Below, in pieces: positions 6,163 through 13,732 of a stretch of DNA of 16,938 bases. Each line of letters opens with the position of its first letter. The stretch's first letter is position 1. The position numbers and the translations under genes were made by a program. The stretch lies in assembly GCA_910586845.1 (NCBI GenBank), contig CAJUJV010000007.1:42625-59562 (forward strand). The letters are read 5' to 3'. The notes beneath the pieces are model-generated. The model saw nothing but the letters and a program-made list of their open reading frames with translations, was not told the origin of the DNA and searched no databases. Origin of the DNA: an uncultured Hungatella sp. Lineage in GTDB: Bacteria > Bacillota > Clostridia > Lachnospirales > Lachnospiraceae.

Positions 6163-6768
6163 TCACCCCCCTTCACAGCTCTTCTTCTCACGGCTCTTCC
6201 TCCGAAACGATGTCAGCGGCATCCCGCACAGGTCTGCTGCCTGTTTTCCCGTGATTTCCCCTTCCAGCCAGCTCTGGCTCAGCTGATCGAAGTTTTCCGG
6301 CAGCGGTTTCCGGGGCCTGCCGAACCGGACTCCCCGCTGACGGGCAGCCTCGATGCCTTCCCTCTGTCTCTCCCTGATATTTTTCCGCTCATTTTCTGCC
6401 ACAAAGGACAGAACCTGCAGTACGATATCGCTGAGGAACGTGCCCATCAGATCCTTCCCTCTCCGGGTGTCCAAAAGGGGCATATCCAGAACCACGATAT
6501 CCACCTTCTTCTCTCTGGTCAGCAGTCTCCACTGCTCCAGGATCTCCTCATAGTTGCGGCCCAGACGGTCAATGCTCTTGATATACAGCAGATCCTCTTC
6601 TTTCAGTTTTTTTATGAGCCGCCTGTACATGGGCCGCTCAAAATCTTTGCCTGACTGCTTGTCCACATAGATATTTTCCAAAGACAGCCTCATTTCTGTC
6701 AGAGCCATCAGCTGTCGGTCTTCTCTCTGTTCCTTTGTGCTGACCCGGGCATATCCATACATGCTCAT
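6163..6768 (-). CDS. Serine recombinase, resolvase/invertase type
   Basis: A 201-residue small serine recombinase. YGYARVST (residues 4-11) holds the nucleophile Ser10 and Arg8. SGKDFERP near 39-46 and SIDRLGR (65-71) supply the conserved active-site Ser and Arg residues. ENERKNIRERQREG (125-138) is the long dimer helix, followed by the GRPRK hinge (150-154) and a C-terminal helix-turn-helix (about 165-195). The catalytic-then-HTH order is that of Tn3 resolvase and Hin/Gin invertases. It is not that of IS607 TnpA, whose DNA-binding domain is N-terminal, nor of large serine integrases. The gene appears intact. AAGGAG lies 9 nt before the chosen ATG; an ATG two codons later is also possible. 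It precedes the TnpB-like gene by about 200 nt on the same strand; its DNA target is unknown. Confidence 0.88.
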   Translation of the reverse strand: MSMYGYARVSTKEQREDRQLMALTEMRLSLENIYVDKQSGKDFERPMYRRLIKKLKEEDLLYIKSIDRLGRNYEEILEQWRLLTREKKVDIVVLDMPLLDTRRGKDLMGTFLSDIVLQVLSFVAENERKNIRERQREGIEAARQRGVRFGRPRKPLPENFDQLSQSWLEGEITGKQAADLCGMPLTSFRRKSREKKSCEGG

Positions 6769-6909
6769 CCTCTCGTTCTCCTTATCTTTTGTCGCTGCAT
6801 TCCTGCTTCCTCTATCTTATCCTGTTCCTGTTTCAGCGGCCATAACTGGATAATGATTTCTGCAGGATGCAGGCTCCGTGGAACAGCCCCGGCCTCTTTC
6901 CGTAACACG

Positions 6910-6956
6910 AAAAACAGCGCCAGAACCGCCTGTCATTCCGGCGGTTCTGACGCTGT
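6910..6956 (-). terminator. Rho-independent terminator of the sugar-uptake operon
   Basis: Two 17-base arms (6956-6940 and 6930-6914) pair with a single G-T wobble around a 9-base loop and are followed on the minus strand by a T-tract (6914-6910). It lies 26 nt after the stop of the sugar-binding lipoprotein gene and separates that operon from the recombinase/TnpB-like genes. Confidence 0.9.
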
Positions 6957-6981
6957 TTTCTTTTCTTTCCTGATAATTCTT

Positions 6982-8640
6982 CTACTTATTGTACTCCTGG
7001 ATCATCTCCTCGATAGACGGAATCTTCTCCAGCTCATCCATCATCCGGTTATATCCCAGACGATCCAGCTCTGCCTGATAGTCGCTCCAGGTGGCGTCCA
7101 CGTCCACCTGCCCCAGGATGGCCTGAGTCCGGTAATTGGACACATAGGCATCCAGGTCCCCCTTGATCTCCTGAAAGATCTGCTCATATTCTGTCTCGTT
7201 GGCCAGGTCCACTTTATAAGGCCTGTGCTGCCACTTCAGCCAGATGCCGTCGTCTCCTGCCGCCCAGTACCTGCTTCCTGTCATGAACAGTTCTTCCTCG
7301 CCGATCCAGCTGGTCACCTCCTCAGTCTGTCCGAACTGGCTGAAGCTCCAGGTTCCCTTATCGCCGGAGTTCAGCTTGTTTATCTTCACCGGCTTCTCTC
7401 CTGCCTCATCCCATTTCCAGTCTGCGTCCTTCTCTCCATAGAACAGGCTGGCCATAATGTCCCTGTCTCCGTTTCCGAAGATAGAGTAATTGAAAAATTC
7501 CAGGATCTTGGCCAGCTTCTCGTCGTCCACATTGGCGTTGATAAAGAAACGTCCATAAGCGGGAGTCGGGTTGACTGTAGCCATGACTTCTCCTCCGTCA
7601 GGTCTCAGACCCGGAGTCACCAGGATCCTGGCATCCGGATCTCTGTCCAGAAGGGTGAGAGGCGGACGATCCACTGCCCAGCTGTTCAGCGTATTGGTGG
7701 AAGTGAGCCAGTATCCCACGGCTCCTGTATTTACCTTGTCCCATGCCAGGGTCCGGTCAGAGCTTATGATCTCCGGATCAAGAAGGTTTTTTTCATACAG
7801 TTCATGAAATCCTTTTAAAAATTCTTTATATTCCTCAGTGGCATAGCTCTGTTCCGCTCTGCCGTTTACGTCGTTTGTCTCTCTGGCAAAGCCGTAGGCT
7901 GAATAAAACTGGCCGATCTGGCCGATGCCCCAGTCCGGAGCCGCCGCCCCAAGCGTATCGTTCTTGCCGTTTCCGTCGGGATCCCTGTTAACAAATGCAT
8001 CCATGATCTCCACAAATTTGCTCAGTTCGATGCCGTTGTCGGCCACATAGATCCTGTCGGATACCTGCTCCACGCCGACCCCAAGATCCAGGCCCAAATT
8101 CTCGATCCAGTCGTAGCGGTAGCAGTCTCCCGGAAGATAGTAGTCCACAAACTGGAAGGTCAGGCCTGCCAGGTAGATGAATTCATCTTCGTTTTCCGGA
8201 TTCAGCACCATCTTATAGATCAGAGGATTCTCTTCATAGTACTGGATCAGCTGAGGACAGTATTTCTCCACCATATCCCTGGGTATGGTCCGGATCAGTT
8301 CCTGCTCCTGCATCCAGTTAGGTGTCTTGGACTCTGTCCACATACAGTCCGGCATCTCTCCCGAGGCCAGCAGAAGATCGATGGTATCCGATGTCTCTGC
8401 CTTCTCGACCGTAATATTGATGTTTAAGGCATCCTCGATCATTTTCTCCGCAAAAGATCCATCCTCATAGTCCGAGTAGCACCACTGTCCTGTATAGCTG
8501 ATATCGTAAGTCTTGTCGGGATCCGGCTCCCCGCCTCCCCCTCCCTGAGATCCGGTTCCCGAAGGACCGGAGCAGCCTGCCATGGCCATGGTCCCGCACA
8601 GTATAAACGGTATCGTCTTTTTTATCGTTTTCTTCATCAT
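6982..8640 (-). CDS. Extracellular sugar-binding lipoprotein, Lpl/YtcQ type
   Basis: A 552-residue solute-binding protein of a CUT1-type ABC transporter. A lysine-rich signal peptide (MMKKTIKKT...) ends in the lipobox MAGC with acylated Cys23, followed by a Gly/Ser-rich linker. The body matches the large LipO/YtcQ family: YDISYTGQW near the start of the mature domain, VDRDPDGNGKNDT-like calcium-loop style sequence in the middle (FVNRDPDGNGKNDT), and an aromatic-rich C-terminal half. It would capture a sugar or oligosaccharide outside the membrane and pass it to the two permeases encoded upstream. The start at 8640 is set by AAGGAG 8 nt upstream; ten extra in-frame codons upstream are rejected. 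It is the last gene of the operon, followed by a strong terminator. No ATPase is encoded here; such systems commonly share an MsmX-type ATPase. Substrate unknown. Confidence 0.88.
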   Translation of the reverse strand: MMKKTIKKTIPFILCGTMAMAGCSGPSGTGSQGGGGGEPDPDKTYDISYTGQWCYSDYEDGSFAEKMIEDALNINITVEKAETSDTIDLLLASGEMPDCMWTESKTPNWMQEQELIRTIPRDMVEKYCPQLIQYYEENPLIYKMVLNPENEDEFIYLAGLTFQFVDYYLPGDCYRYDWIENLGLDLGVGVEQVSDRIYVADNGIELSKFVEIMDAFVNRDPDGNGKNDTLGAAAPDWGIGQIGQFYSAYGFARETNDVNGRAEQSYATEEYKEFLKGFHELYEKNLLDPEIISSDRTLAWDKVNTGAVGYWLTSTNTLNSWAVDRPPLTLLDRDPDARILVTPGLRPDGGEVMATVNPTPAYGRFFINANVDDEKLAKILEFFNYSIFGNGDRDIMASLFYGEKDADWKWDEAGEKPVKINKLNSGDKGTWSFSQFGQTEEVTSWIGEEELFMTGSRYWAAGDDGIWLKWQHRPYKVDLANETEYEQIFQEIKGDLDAYVSNYRTQAILGQVDVDATWSDYQAELDRLGYNRMMDELEKIPSIEEMIQEYNK

Positions 8641-8660
8641 TTTTTCATTCTCCTTCTTAC

Positions 8661-8709
8661 GGATGGACATGTCCGTCCCCGTAGCTTCACTGCCGGCTTT
8701 CCCGCCGGC
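8661..8709. repeat. Palindrome and hairpin between sialidase-like gene and lipoprotein gene
   Basis: GCCGGC occurs at 8692-8697 and 8704-8709 and can pair across a 6-base loop. Closer to the lipoprotein gene, GGACATGTCC forms a perfect palindrome inside an imperfect 18-base one (8661-8678), just before the ribosome site. Intergenic stem-loops before binding-protein genes often stabilise or limit the downstream message. No T-tract follows, so this is not a full terminator. The role is inferred. Confidence 0.4.
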
Positions 8710-8737
8710 TCCTGATCATCGGTTCCTTTTCCTTTCC

Positions 8738-9861
8738 TTACAGCTTCTCCAGTTCTTCCCAGGGGATGCGGCGGATCTTTATCCTGGACAGGCAGCTTTT
8801 GTCCTCCGGGCCTCCTCCGTTGTAGGCCAGCAGAAGTCCGTCCTCCAGAAAATGGATAGCGCAGTAACAGTACCCATGGTCTTCTTCCGTCTCAAAGGCC
8901 GCCTCCTTCGTAAAGGTCTGCCCGTTGTCCCGACTCACGGCCAGAACAAGAGGGGTTCGCCCGCCGGTAAAAATTTCTGTCTTTTTTTCCCGTCCATTGT
9001 ATTCGGGAACAGGATTCCACACTGCGTAAACAGATCCCTCCGGCCCTCTTTTCATGCTCAGAGGGCTGTTGGGAGCTGTGAACCGGGAGGGCCCTGCTCC
9101 GGTCCACGTGTTTCCGTTGTCCATGGAAAACATCTCGTACTGTCTTCCCAGATCAGTCCTGGCATATCCCCACAGCACCCCCGGACTCAGCTCCATAACC
9201 CCCGGCTCCTGCAGCCCGGTGCTGCAGTTTCTCATAACCGGTATACAGCATTTTCCCTCTGCCGCCTGCCAGGTGTTTCCGTCGTCGTCAGAATAAAAGA
9301 ATACTGCCTCGGAACGGCTGTCGAAAAAAAAGTCTTCTCCGTTTTTTGGTCCTGTCCCATCCCTTTGGACCGGACCTCTTTTTTCTCCCGCTCTGTGGCA
9401 GGCCGCCGGGATCAGGATCCTGCCGCTGGAAAGCCTTGTCACCCTGTCATTATTGACCACGAAGAACCCCTCTTGAGGAGTACACAGCACTCTTTCGCTC
9501 CAGGTCAGTCCCTCATCGGCGGATCTGCGCAGAAACATCCCAATTCTGGTGTATGTAAGCCTGGCCAGGTAGAAAAGCCCCATATCCCCGTTATGAGAGA
9601 GGGGCACATGATATTCTCCGCCCCCTCTTCCTCACAGGTCAGAAGAACCCTGCCCTCTCCAAAGGTACGTCCTCCGTCTGCGGACACCACTCCCCACAGG
9701 TCTGCCGGGATCCAGTCTGCCGGATTATCTCCTTTAAACCTGCAGTAGACGAACAGGATCCGGTTGTCCCTGAGAGTCAGGAAGGCGCCCTCGCTGTTTC
9801 TGGGATTGCCTTTTCCCGGTCCGAACTCTGCCGTGATCTCTCCAAGGTTCATCTTTCTCAT
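8738..9861 (-). pseudogene. Sialidase-like BNR-repeat enzyme, frameshifted
   Basis: Two overlapping frames together make one sialidase-family beta-propeller. The first (from ATG 9861, GGGGG 7 nt upstream) encodes NSEGAFLTL, a first Asp-box SADGGRTF, and continues to GAENIM. The second (to 8738) resumes at PLSHNGDMGLFYLARL and has four more Asp-boxes: SADEGLTW, SDDDGNTW, SMDNGNTW, SRDNGQTF. The break lies near 9605-9612. Total length is 1124 nt, one short of a multiple of three, so one lost base (or four) would explain it and restore about 374 residues. There is no signal peptide, so the intact enzyme would act inside the cell, presumably on the imported sugar. The classical GH33 FRIP motif is not seen, so true sialidase activity is uncertain. 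The mutation could be recent or a sequencing error, because the rest of the gene is well kept. Confidence 0.8.
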
Positions 9862-9876
9862 CTGTTTTCCCCCTGA

Positions 9877-10788
9877 TTATCCTTTTACGGCGCCTACCAT
9901 GATGCCCTGAACAAAATATTTCTGCAGGAAGGGGTATACTGCCACGATAGGAAGCACCACCAGGATGGTCGTGGCCGCTTTGATGGTGTCTGGATTCGTG
10001 TCCACCAGGGCGCCGATGGCCTCCACTCCCGATGCTGTAGACGTATTGGCTGTCAGGCTGTCCAGCATCCTTCTCAGCAGATACTGAAGAGTCGTCAGAC
10101 TGGCCGTCCTCCGGCAGTATACCATATTGTCAAACCATGCGTTCCACTGCCCCACCATCTGCCACAGAGCCACGGTGGCGATGACAGGCTTGGACAGGGG
10201 CATGATAATTGATGTAAAGATCTTTACCTGAGAGGCGCCGTCGATGCTGGCCGCCTCCTCCATGCTCTTGTCGATGGAAAAGAAATAGTTTCTGATAATA
10301 ATCGTGTTGTAGATGGAAAATCCCGACGGCAGCACATATACCAAAAAGTTGTTCAGCAGTCCCAGTCTCTTCATATTTAAATAAGCCGGGATCATGCCTG
10401 CCGAGAAAAACATGGGGATCAGCAGTACGGCCGTTATGAATTTCCTGAAAGGCATATCCGTCCTGGTCAGGGAATAAGCCGCCATACAGCAGACGATGGC
10501 GTGAATAGCCGTCCCTGTGACAGTCCTTAAGACGGACATGAAAAACGCCATGATGATCTCATTGTCCTGGAAACAGTATTTGTAGGCATCCCATGTCCAT
10601 ACCTTTGGAAACAGATTGATATGCATATAGGAAATATCCTGTGCTCTGGAAAAGGATCTGACCACCACATCCCAGAACGGAATAAAAATAGTTATGCAGA
10701 AGGCAATCATAAACAGGGTATTGCAGATATCGAAGATACGGCTTCCCGTGGATTGCTTCATCTTCACTTTCGCAGTTTGACGTGCCAT
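9877..10788 (-). CDS. Carbohydrate ABC transporter permease, LplC/YtcP type
   Basis: A 303-residue membrane protein of the binding-protein-dependent inner-membrane component family, CUT1 type. The first hydrophobic segment is near residues 20-40, and several more follow, as expected for six transmembrane helices. The EAA loop that contacts the ATPase is EEAASIDGASQVKIFTSI near 185-200, followed by MPLSKPV. The C-terminus KYFVQGIMVGAVKG is typical of this subfamily. AAAGGAG sits 7 nt before the start. It is encoded 43 bp after the partner permease and 15 bp before the sialidase-like gene, on one transcript. Confidence 0.92.
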   Translation of the reverse strand: MARQTAKVKMKQSTGSRIFDICNTLFMIAFCITIFIPFWDVVVRSFSRAQDISYMHINLFPKVWTWDAYKYCFQDNEIIMAFFMSVLRTVTGTAIHAIVCCMAAYSLTRTDMPFRKFITAVLLIPMFFSAGMIPAYLNMKRLGLLNNFLVYVLPSGFSIYNTIIIRNYFFSIDKSMEEAASIDGASQVKIFTSIIMPLSKPVIATVALWQMVGQWNAWFDNMVYCRRTASLTTLQYLLRRMLDSLTANTSTASGVEAIGALVDTNPDTIKAATTILVVLPIVAVYPFLQKYFVQGIMVGAVKG

Positions 10789-10831
10789 AAGTTTTCTCCT
10801 TTCTGTCGGCCTTCATGGCCGTAGGGATATG

Positions 10832-11746
10832 TCAGATGATCTTATACTCGGGATTGGCCTTTCTGGCGAACCAGTTGGCGATCATCACCAGAGCCAGGCT
10901 GACCACATTCTGGAACAGGCCGATGGCGGTGGAGAAATCGTACCGGCTCTCCACCATACCTTTTCGGTATACATAGGTGGAGATCACGTCCGCCGTCTGA
11001 TAAGTGGCATCATTGTACAGGTTGAACACCGGGTCGAAGCCTACGCTCACCAGGCTGCCGATATTGAGGATCAGCATGGTGCACATGGTAGGAAACATAG
11101 CCGGCAGAGTGATGTACAGAATCCTGTGGAACCGGTTAGCCCCGTCGATGCTGGCCGCATCGTACATGGTAGTATCGATGCCGGAAATGGTGGCCAGGTA
11201 GATGACGATGCTGTATCCTGTGGTCTTCCACAGATTGGTGATCAGATAAATGGGCACAAACATGTCCTTCTGGGCCATGAAATACAGAGGTTTTTCCAGA
11301 ATCCCCAGCTTTACCAGAATTCCGTTGACTACGCCCCCGGTCGGAGACAGCAGCTGGTATACGAACGTACCCACAACGACCCAGGAAAGAAAATGGGGCA
11401 TGTATGTGATGGTCTGCACTACGCTTTTAAATTTCCTGCTGGCAATCTCGTTGACCAGGATGGTGAAAAGGATGGTCACCGGAAATGTGGTCACCAGGGT
11501 CAGGATGCTGATCTTTAAAGTATTGCCCAGCACCCGGTAAAAGTTGGGATCCGAAAACAGTGCCTGAAAATGCTTGAGCCCCACCCATTCACTCCCCTCG
11601 ATCCCTCTGGCCATCTTGTAGTCCTTAAAGGCGATGATCAGCCCCTCCATGGGCATATAGCAGAACAGGATCACAAGGATGATCGCCGGAAGCAGAAACA
11701 TGTAAAACGGAAAATATTTTCTTAATTTCTTGGCGTTATACATCAT
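10832..11746 (-). CDS. Carbohydrate ABC transporter permease, LplB type
   Basis: A 304-residue CUT1 permease that pairs with the following LplC-type protein. YFPFYMFLLPAIILVILFCY is the first membrane helix, and the EAA loop is DAASIDGANRFHRIL followed by TLPAMFPT; the C-terminus FARKANPEYKII is usual for the family. The open frame extends 20 codons further upstream, but GGAAGG-type ribosome sequences lie just before two adjacent ATGs at 11746 and 11743, so one of these is the start. It is the first gene of the operon and is divergent from the AraC-type regulator, with 222 bp between them. Confidence 0.92.
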   Translation of the reverse strand: MMYNAKKLRKYFPFYMFLLPAIILVILFCYMPMEGLIIAFKDYKMARGIEGSEWVGLKHFQALFSDPNFYRVLGNTLKISILTLVTTFPVTILFTILVNEIASRKFKSVVQTITYMPHFLSWVVVGTFVYQLLSPTGGVVNGILVKLGILEKPLYFMAQKDMFVPIYLITNLWKTTGYSIVIYLATISGIDTTMYDAASIDGANRFHRILYITLPAMFPTMCTMLILNIGSLVSVGFDPVFNLYNDATYQTADVISTYVYRKGMVESRYDFSTAIGLFQNVVSLALVMIANWFARKANPEYKII

Positions 11747-11872
11747 ATCCTTCCTTTCTTTGTTGATTTTTGATCCATCAAACGCTGTTTTTTCCGGAAT
11801 CTGCATGCATCCAGCGCCTAATACCCTTTACCTTAAGCCCAGCTTGTTTTATAATGGACTTAATATGTAAAT

Positions 11873-11901
11873 ATTATAAAAATTTTTTTCTTTTTCGTCC
11901 A
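11873..11901 (-). promoter_or_regulatory. Promoter of the sugar-uptake operon
   Basis: On the minus strand TGGACG (11901-11896) is followed after 17 bp by a perfect TATAAT (11878-11873). Transcription would start near 11866, giving a leader of about 120 nt before the first permease. The weak -35 overlaps an inverted repeat, as expected for a promoter that needs an AraC-type activator. Confidence 0.55.
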
Positions 11902-11916
11902 TGAACTGTATTGGAC
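11897..11916. promoter_or_regulatory. Inverted repeat GTCCA-N10-TGGAC, candidate AraC-family operator
   Basis: GTCCA (11897-11901) and TGGAC (11912-11916) form an inverted repeat that overlaps the -35 boxes of both divergent promoters. A third TGGAC lies at 11845-11849, downstream of the operon start site. The spacing would put half-sites on the same DNA face about 1.5 turns apart. Binding by the adjacent regulator is inferred from position only. Confidence 0.45.
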
Positions 11917-11940
11917 AAACCATGCACAAAATGATATAAA
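11911..11940 (+). promoter_or_regulatory. Promoter of the AraC-type regulator gene
   Basis: TTGGAC (11911-11916), an 18-bp spacer and TATAAA (11935-11940) make a reasonable sigma-A promoter, with transcription starting near 11947 and a short leader before the ATG at 11969. Its -35 contains one arm of the inverted repeat, which allows autoregulation. Confidence 0.5.
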
Positions 11941-11968
11941 TGTAATTTTGACGGAAGGAGCCTCCATC

Positions 11969-12814
11969 ATGTACATGAATTCCGGTTATCTGCACAATTC
12001 CATGGTAGACTTTAAAGATAAGACAAGGCCTCTGGTAGTGGGAAGCTGCGGCACCTACCGCCTGTACACCCGGCCCAGACTCCCTACTTACCGTCCCAGA
12101 GGGCGCATCGATTTTCAGATTCTCTATGTGGCCGGAGGAAAGGCCCATTTTTTCCTGGACGGGGAGGATGTAGTGGTCACCGCAGGCCATATGGTCCTCT
12201 ATCAGCCCAAGGAAGTTCAGAAATATGTCTATTACGGGGTTGACCAGACAGAAGTGTTCTGGGTTCATTTTACGGGAAGTGAAGTGAGAAATATTTTAAA
12301 GAGTTACAATATCCCTCTCACGGGACATGTGTTCTACTCCGGTAAATATCCGGAGTATCAGAAACTGTTTCAGGAGATGATCCTGGAGCTGCAGACCTGC
12401 AGGCCCCATTACGAAGAACTGCTGTCCATGATGCTGAGACAGCTTTTTATCCTGATCAGCCGCCATCTGGAACAGGGGCCCAGACTGGCTGATTATGTAC
12501 AAAATGAAATGGAGGCGGCTATTCGTCATTTCAGTGAATATTACAATACCGAGATCATCATCGACGAATATGCCGCCGCCATGCACCGGAGCACGGTCTG
12601 GTTCATACGGAGTTTCAAGCAGTACACCGGCGTCACTCCCATGCAGTATATCATCTCCCTCCGTATCCAGCAGGCCCAGCGTCTCCTGGGCACGTCGGAG
12701 TACAATGTGACCGAGGTCTCCTCTCTCGTAGGCTATGACAATCCTCTGTATTTCAGCCGCCTCTTCAAGAAGCAGACCGGTATGTCGCCGTCAGAATATC
12801 GGAAGAATCTTTAA
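11969..12814 (+). CDS. AraC-family transcriptional regulator of the sugar-uptake operon
   Basis: A 281-residue regulator. The N-terminal half is a cupin-type sensor domain (RGRIDFQILYVAGGKAHFFL, then AGHMVLYQP near 75-85), a fold that binds small sugars in AraC/MsmR-like proteins. The C-terminal 100 residues hold two helix-turn-helix units: YAAAMHRSTVWFIRSFKQYTG, and TEVSSLVGYDNPLYFSRLFKKQTG followed by PSEYR, the AraC signature. The ATG at 11969 is preceded at 8 nt by AAGGAG; an in-frame TTG 21 nt upstream is rejected. It is the only plus-strand gene in the window, divergent from the transporter operon it presumably activates, and it converges with the lysin gene with only 7 bp between stop codons. 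Confidence 0.92.
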   Translation: MYMNSGYLHNSMVDFKDKTRPLVVGSCGTYRLYTRPRLPTYRPRGRIDFQILYVAGGKAHFFLDGEDVVVTAGHMVLYQPKEVQKYVYYGVDQTEVFWVHFTGSEVRNILKSYNIPLTGHVFYSGKYPEYQKLFQEMILELQTCRPHYEELLSMMLRQLFILISRHLEQGPRLADYVQNEMEAAIRHFSEYYNTEIIIDEYAAAMHRSTVWFIRSFKQYTGVTPMQYIISLRIQQAQRLLGTSEYNVTEVSSLVGYDNPLYFSRLFKKQTGMSPSEYRKNL

Positions 12815-12821
12815 ACTTCTG

Positions 12822-13598
12822 TCAGAAGGTGCCCGGAGTCTGTACTCCTTCCTGATCCGTGGTGTACAGGGCGCACTCCAGGGGATGCCCCTTCCTGGGC
12901 TCAAAGTAATACCATTTTCCGTCTATCTCCTGCCAGCCGGTCAGGGCGTATCCGCCTTCGTTAAAGTAGTATTTGTGGGAATTGATGATCTTCCAGCAGG
13001 ATTTCAGATAAGTGCTCTCCGTATCCGCATACCACCACCCTTTCTGATCCTCATGCCAGCCGACTCTGTATCCGGGCTCTTTGGCCAGGCTCCAGTCAGG
13101 CCGCCCGTATCCGGCGATGCGCTCATAGGACCGGTCATAGGATTTTTCCCACACGCCTCCTCCGTTGGCCACCACGCCGCCTCCTCTGGCTGTATTCCCT
13201 TCTATTGTATAGATCTTTTGGGAAGTAACTTTTTCCACGATGCCTGTGTGGTAGATACGGACGGAATTTTTGAAAAATACCTGGTCTCCCTTCTGAGGGG
13301 TTTTTTTCCACATTCCTTTGTCCTTGTAGTACTGGGCCGAAGTGGGAGTGTAGGCGCTGAAGCCTCCTCCCACCATCTGCCGGGCCCTGACTTCCCCGAA
13401 AGCTTTCACGAAACACCAGTCCACGAACATGTCGCACCATGGCTGGCCCTGAAGGGAAGGGTACAGGTCTCTGGCATATTTGGTGTAATTGCCGTTTCCG
13501 CTGTTGCCGGCCTTACTGTCCAGATCTTTTGCAGACCGTTTCTCCAGATATCCGGCCTCTTCTTTTGCGACGGCGATCACTCTCTCTGCTCCGCTCAC
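12822..13598 (-). CDS. CHAP-domain peptidoglycan hydrolase with cell-wall-binding repeats
   Basis: A 258-residue lysin. Residues 1-170 form a CHAP amidase/endopeptidase domain: PWCDMFVDWC holds the catalytic Cys55, YHTGIVE the catalytic His117, and TIEGNT the third residue (Asn135). After a linker, residues about 178-235 carry choline-binding-type repeats with many aromatic residues (GWHEDQKGWWYAD, then TGWQEIDGKWYYFEP). No signal peptide is present, so it resembles phage endolysins released by a holin, yet no holin or other phage gene is nearby. The start is GTG at 13598, because AAAGGAG is 9 nt upstream; a TTG two codons earlier is too close to that site. It may be a domesticated prophage remnant or an autolysin exported by an unusual route. 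Confidence 0.85.
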   Translation of the reverse strand: MSGAERVIAVAKEEAGYLEKRSAKDLDSKAGNSGNGNYTKYARDLYPSLQGQPWCDMFVDWCFVKAFGEVRARQMVGGGFSAYTPTSAQYYKDKGMWKKTPQKGDQVFFKNSVRIYHTGIVEKVTSQKIYTIEGNTARGGGVVANGGGVWEKSYDRSYERIAGYGRPDWSLAKEPGYRVGWHEDQKGWWYADTESTYLKSCWKIINSHKYYFNEGGYALTGWQEIDGKWYYFEPRKGHPLECALYTTDQEGVQTPGTF

Positions 13599-13646
13599 GG
13601 ACAAACACTCCTTTCTCTGCTAAAAATCATATTTTTCCGGATGCAC

Positions 13647-13690
13647 AAAAGGATATATCGGGCAGTCCGGATGTCTGCCTGATATATCCT
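13647..13690 (-). terminator. Rho-independent terminator after endonuclease III gene
   Basis: Arms 13690-13675 and 13665-13650 (16 bases each, one G-T wobble) pair around a 9-base loop and are followed on the minus strand by TTTT. The hairpin closes the operon ending with endonuclease III, 43 nt after its stop. The lysin gene downstream therefore needs its own promoter; I see only weak candidates. Confidence 0.8.
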
Positions 13691-13732
13691 ATGCAGGTTG
13701 TACCATATTTGTCCCCGGGACGGGGGCAGATC

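Noticed and set aside
4639..6768. Reading the recombinase plus TnpB pair as a standard IS607 element
   Set aside because: IS607 TnpA has its DNA-binding domain at the N-terminus; here the catalytic domain is first and the helix-turn-helix last. The TnpB partner also lacks its catalytic residues, and no clear element ends were found.
4374..6872. Direct repeat GGATGCAG at 4374-4381 and 6865-6872 as element boundaries or target duplication
   Set aside because: An 8-base match between two stretches of a few hundred bases is expected by chance about once, and it is not at any recognisable end.
6853..7818. Long plus-strand open frame of 321 codons
   Set aside because: It is antisense to the sugar-binding lipoprotein and crosses the terminator; the product is low-quality and unlike any family.
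8582..9748. Plus-strand open frame of 388 codons opposite the sialidase-like gene
   Set aside because: It is antisense to clearly recognisable Asp-box repeats, with no ribosome site or family resemblance.
10341..10349. Further copy of the CCAAAAAGT half-site
   Set aside because: It lies inside a permease gene, lacks the second arm and is a 9-base chance match.
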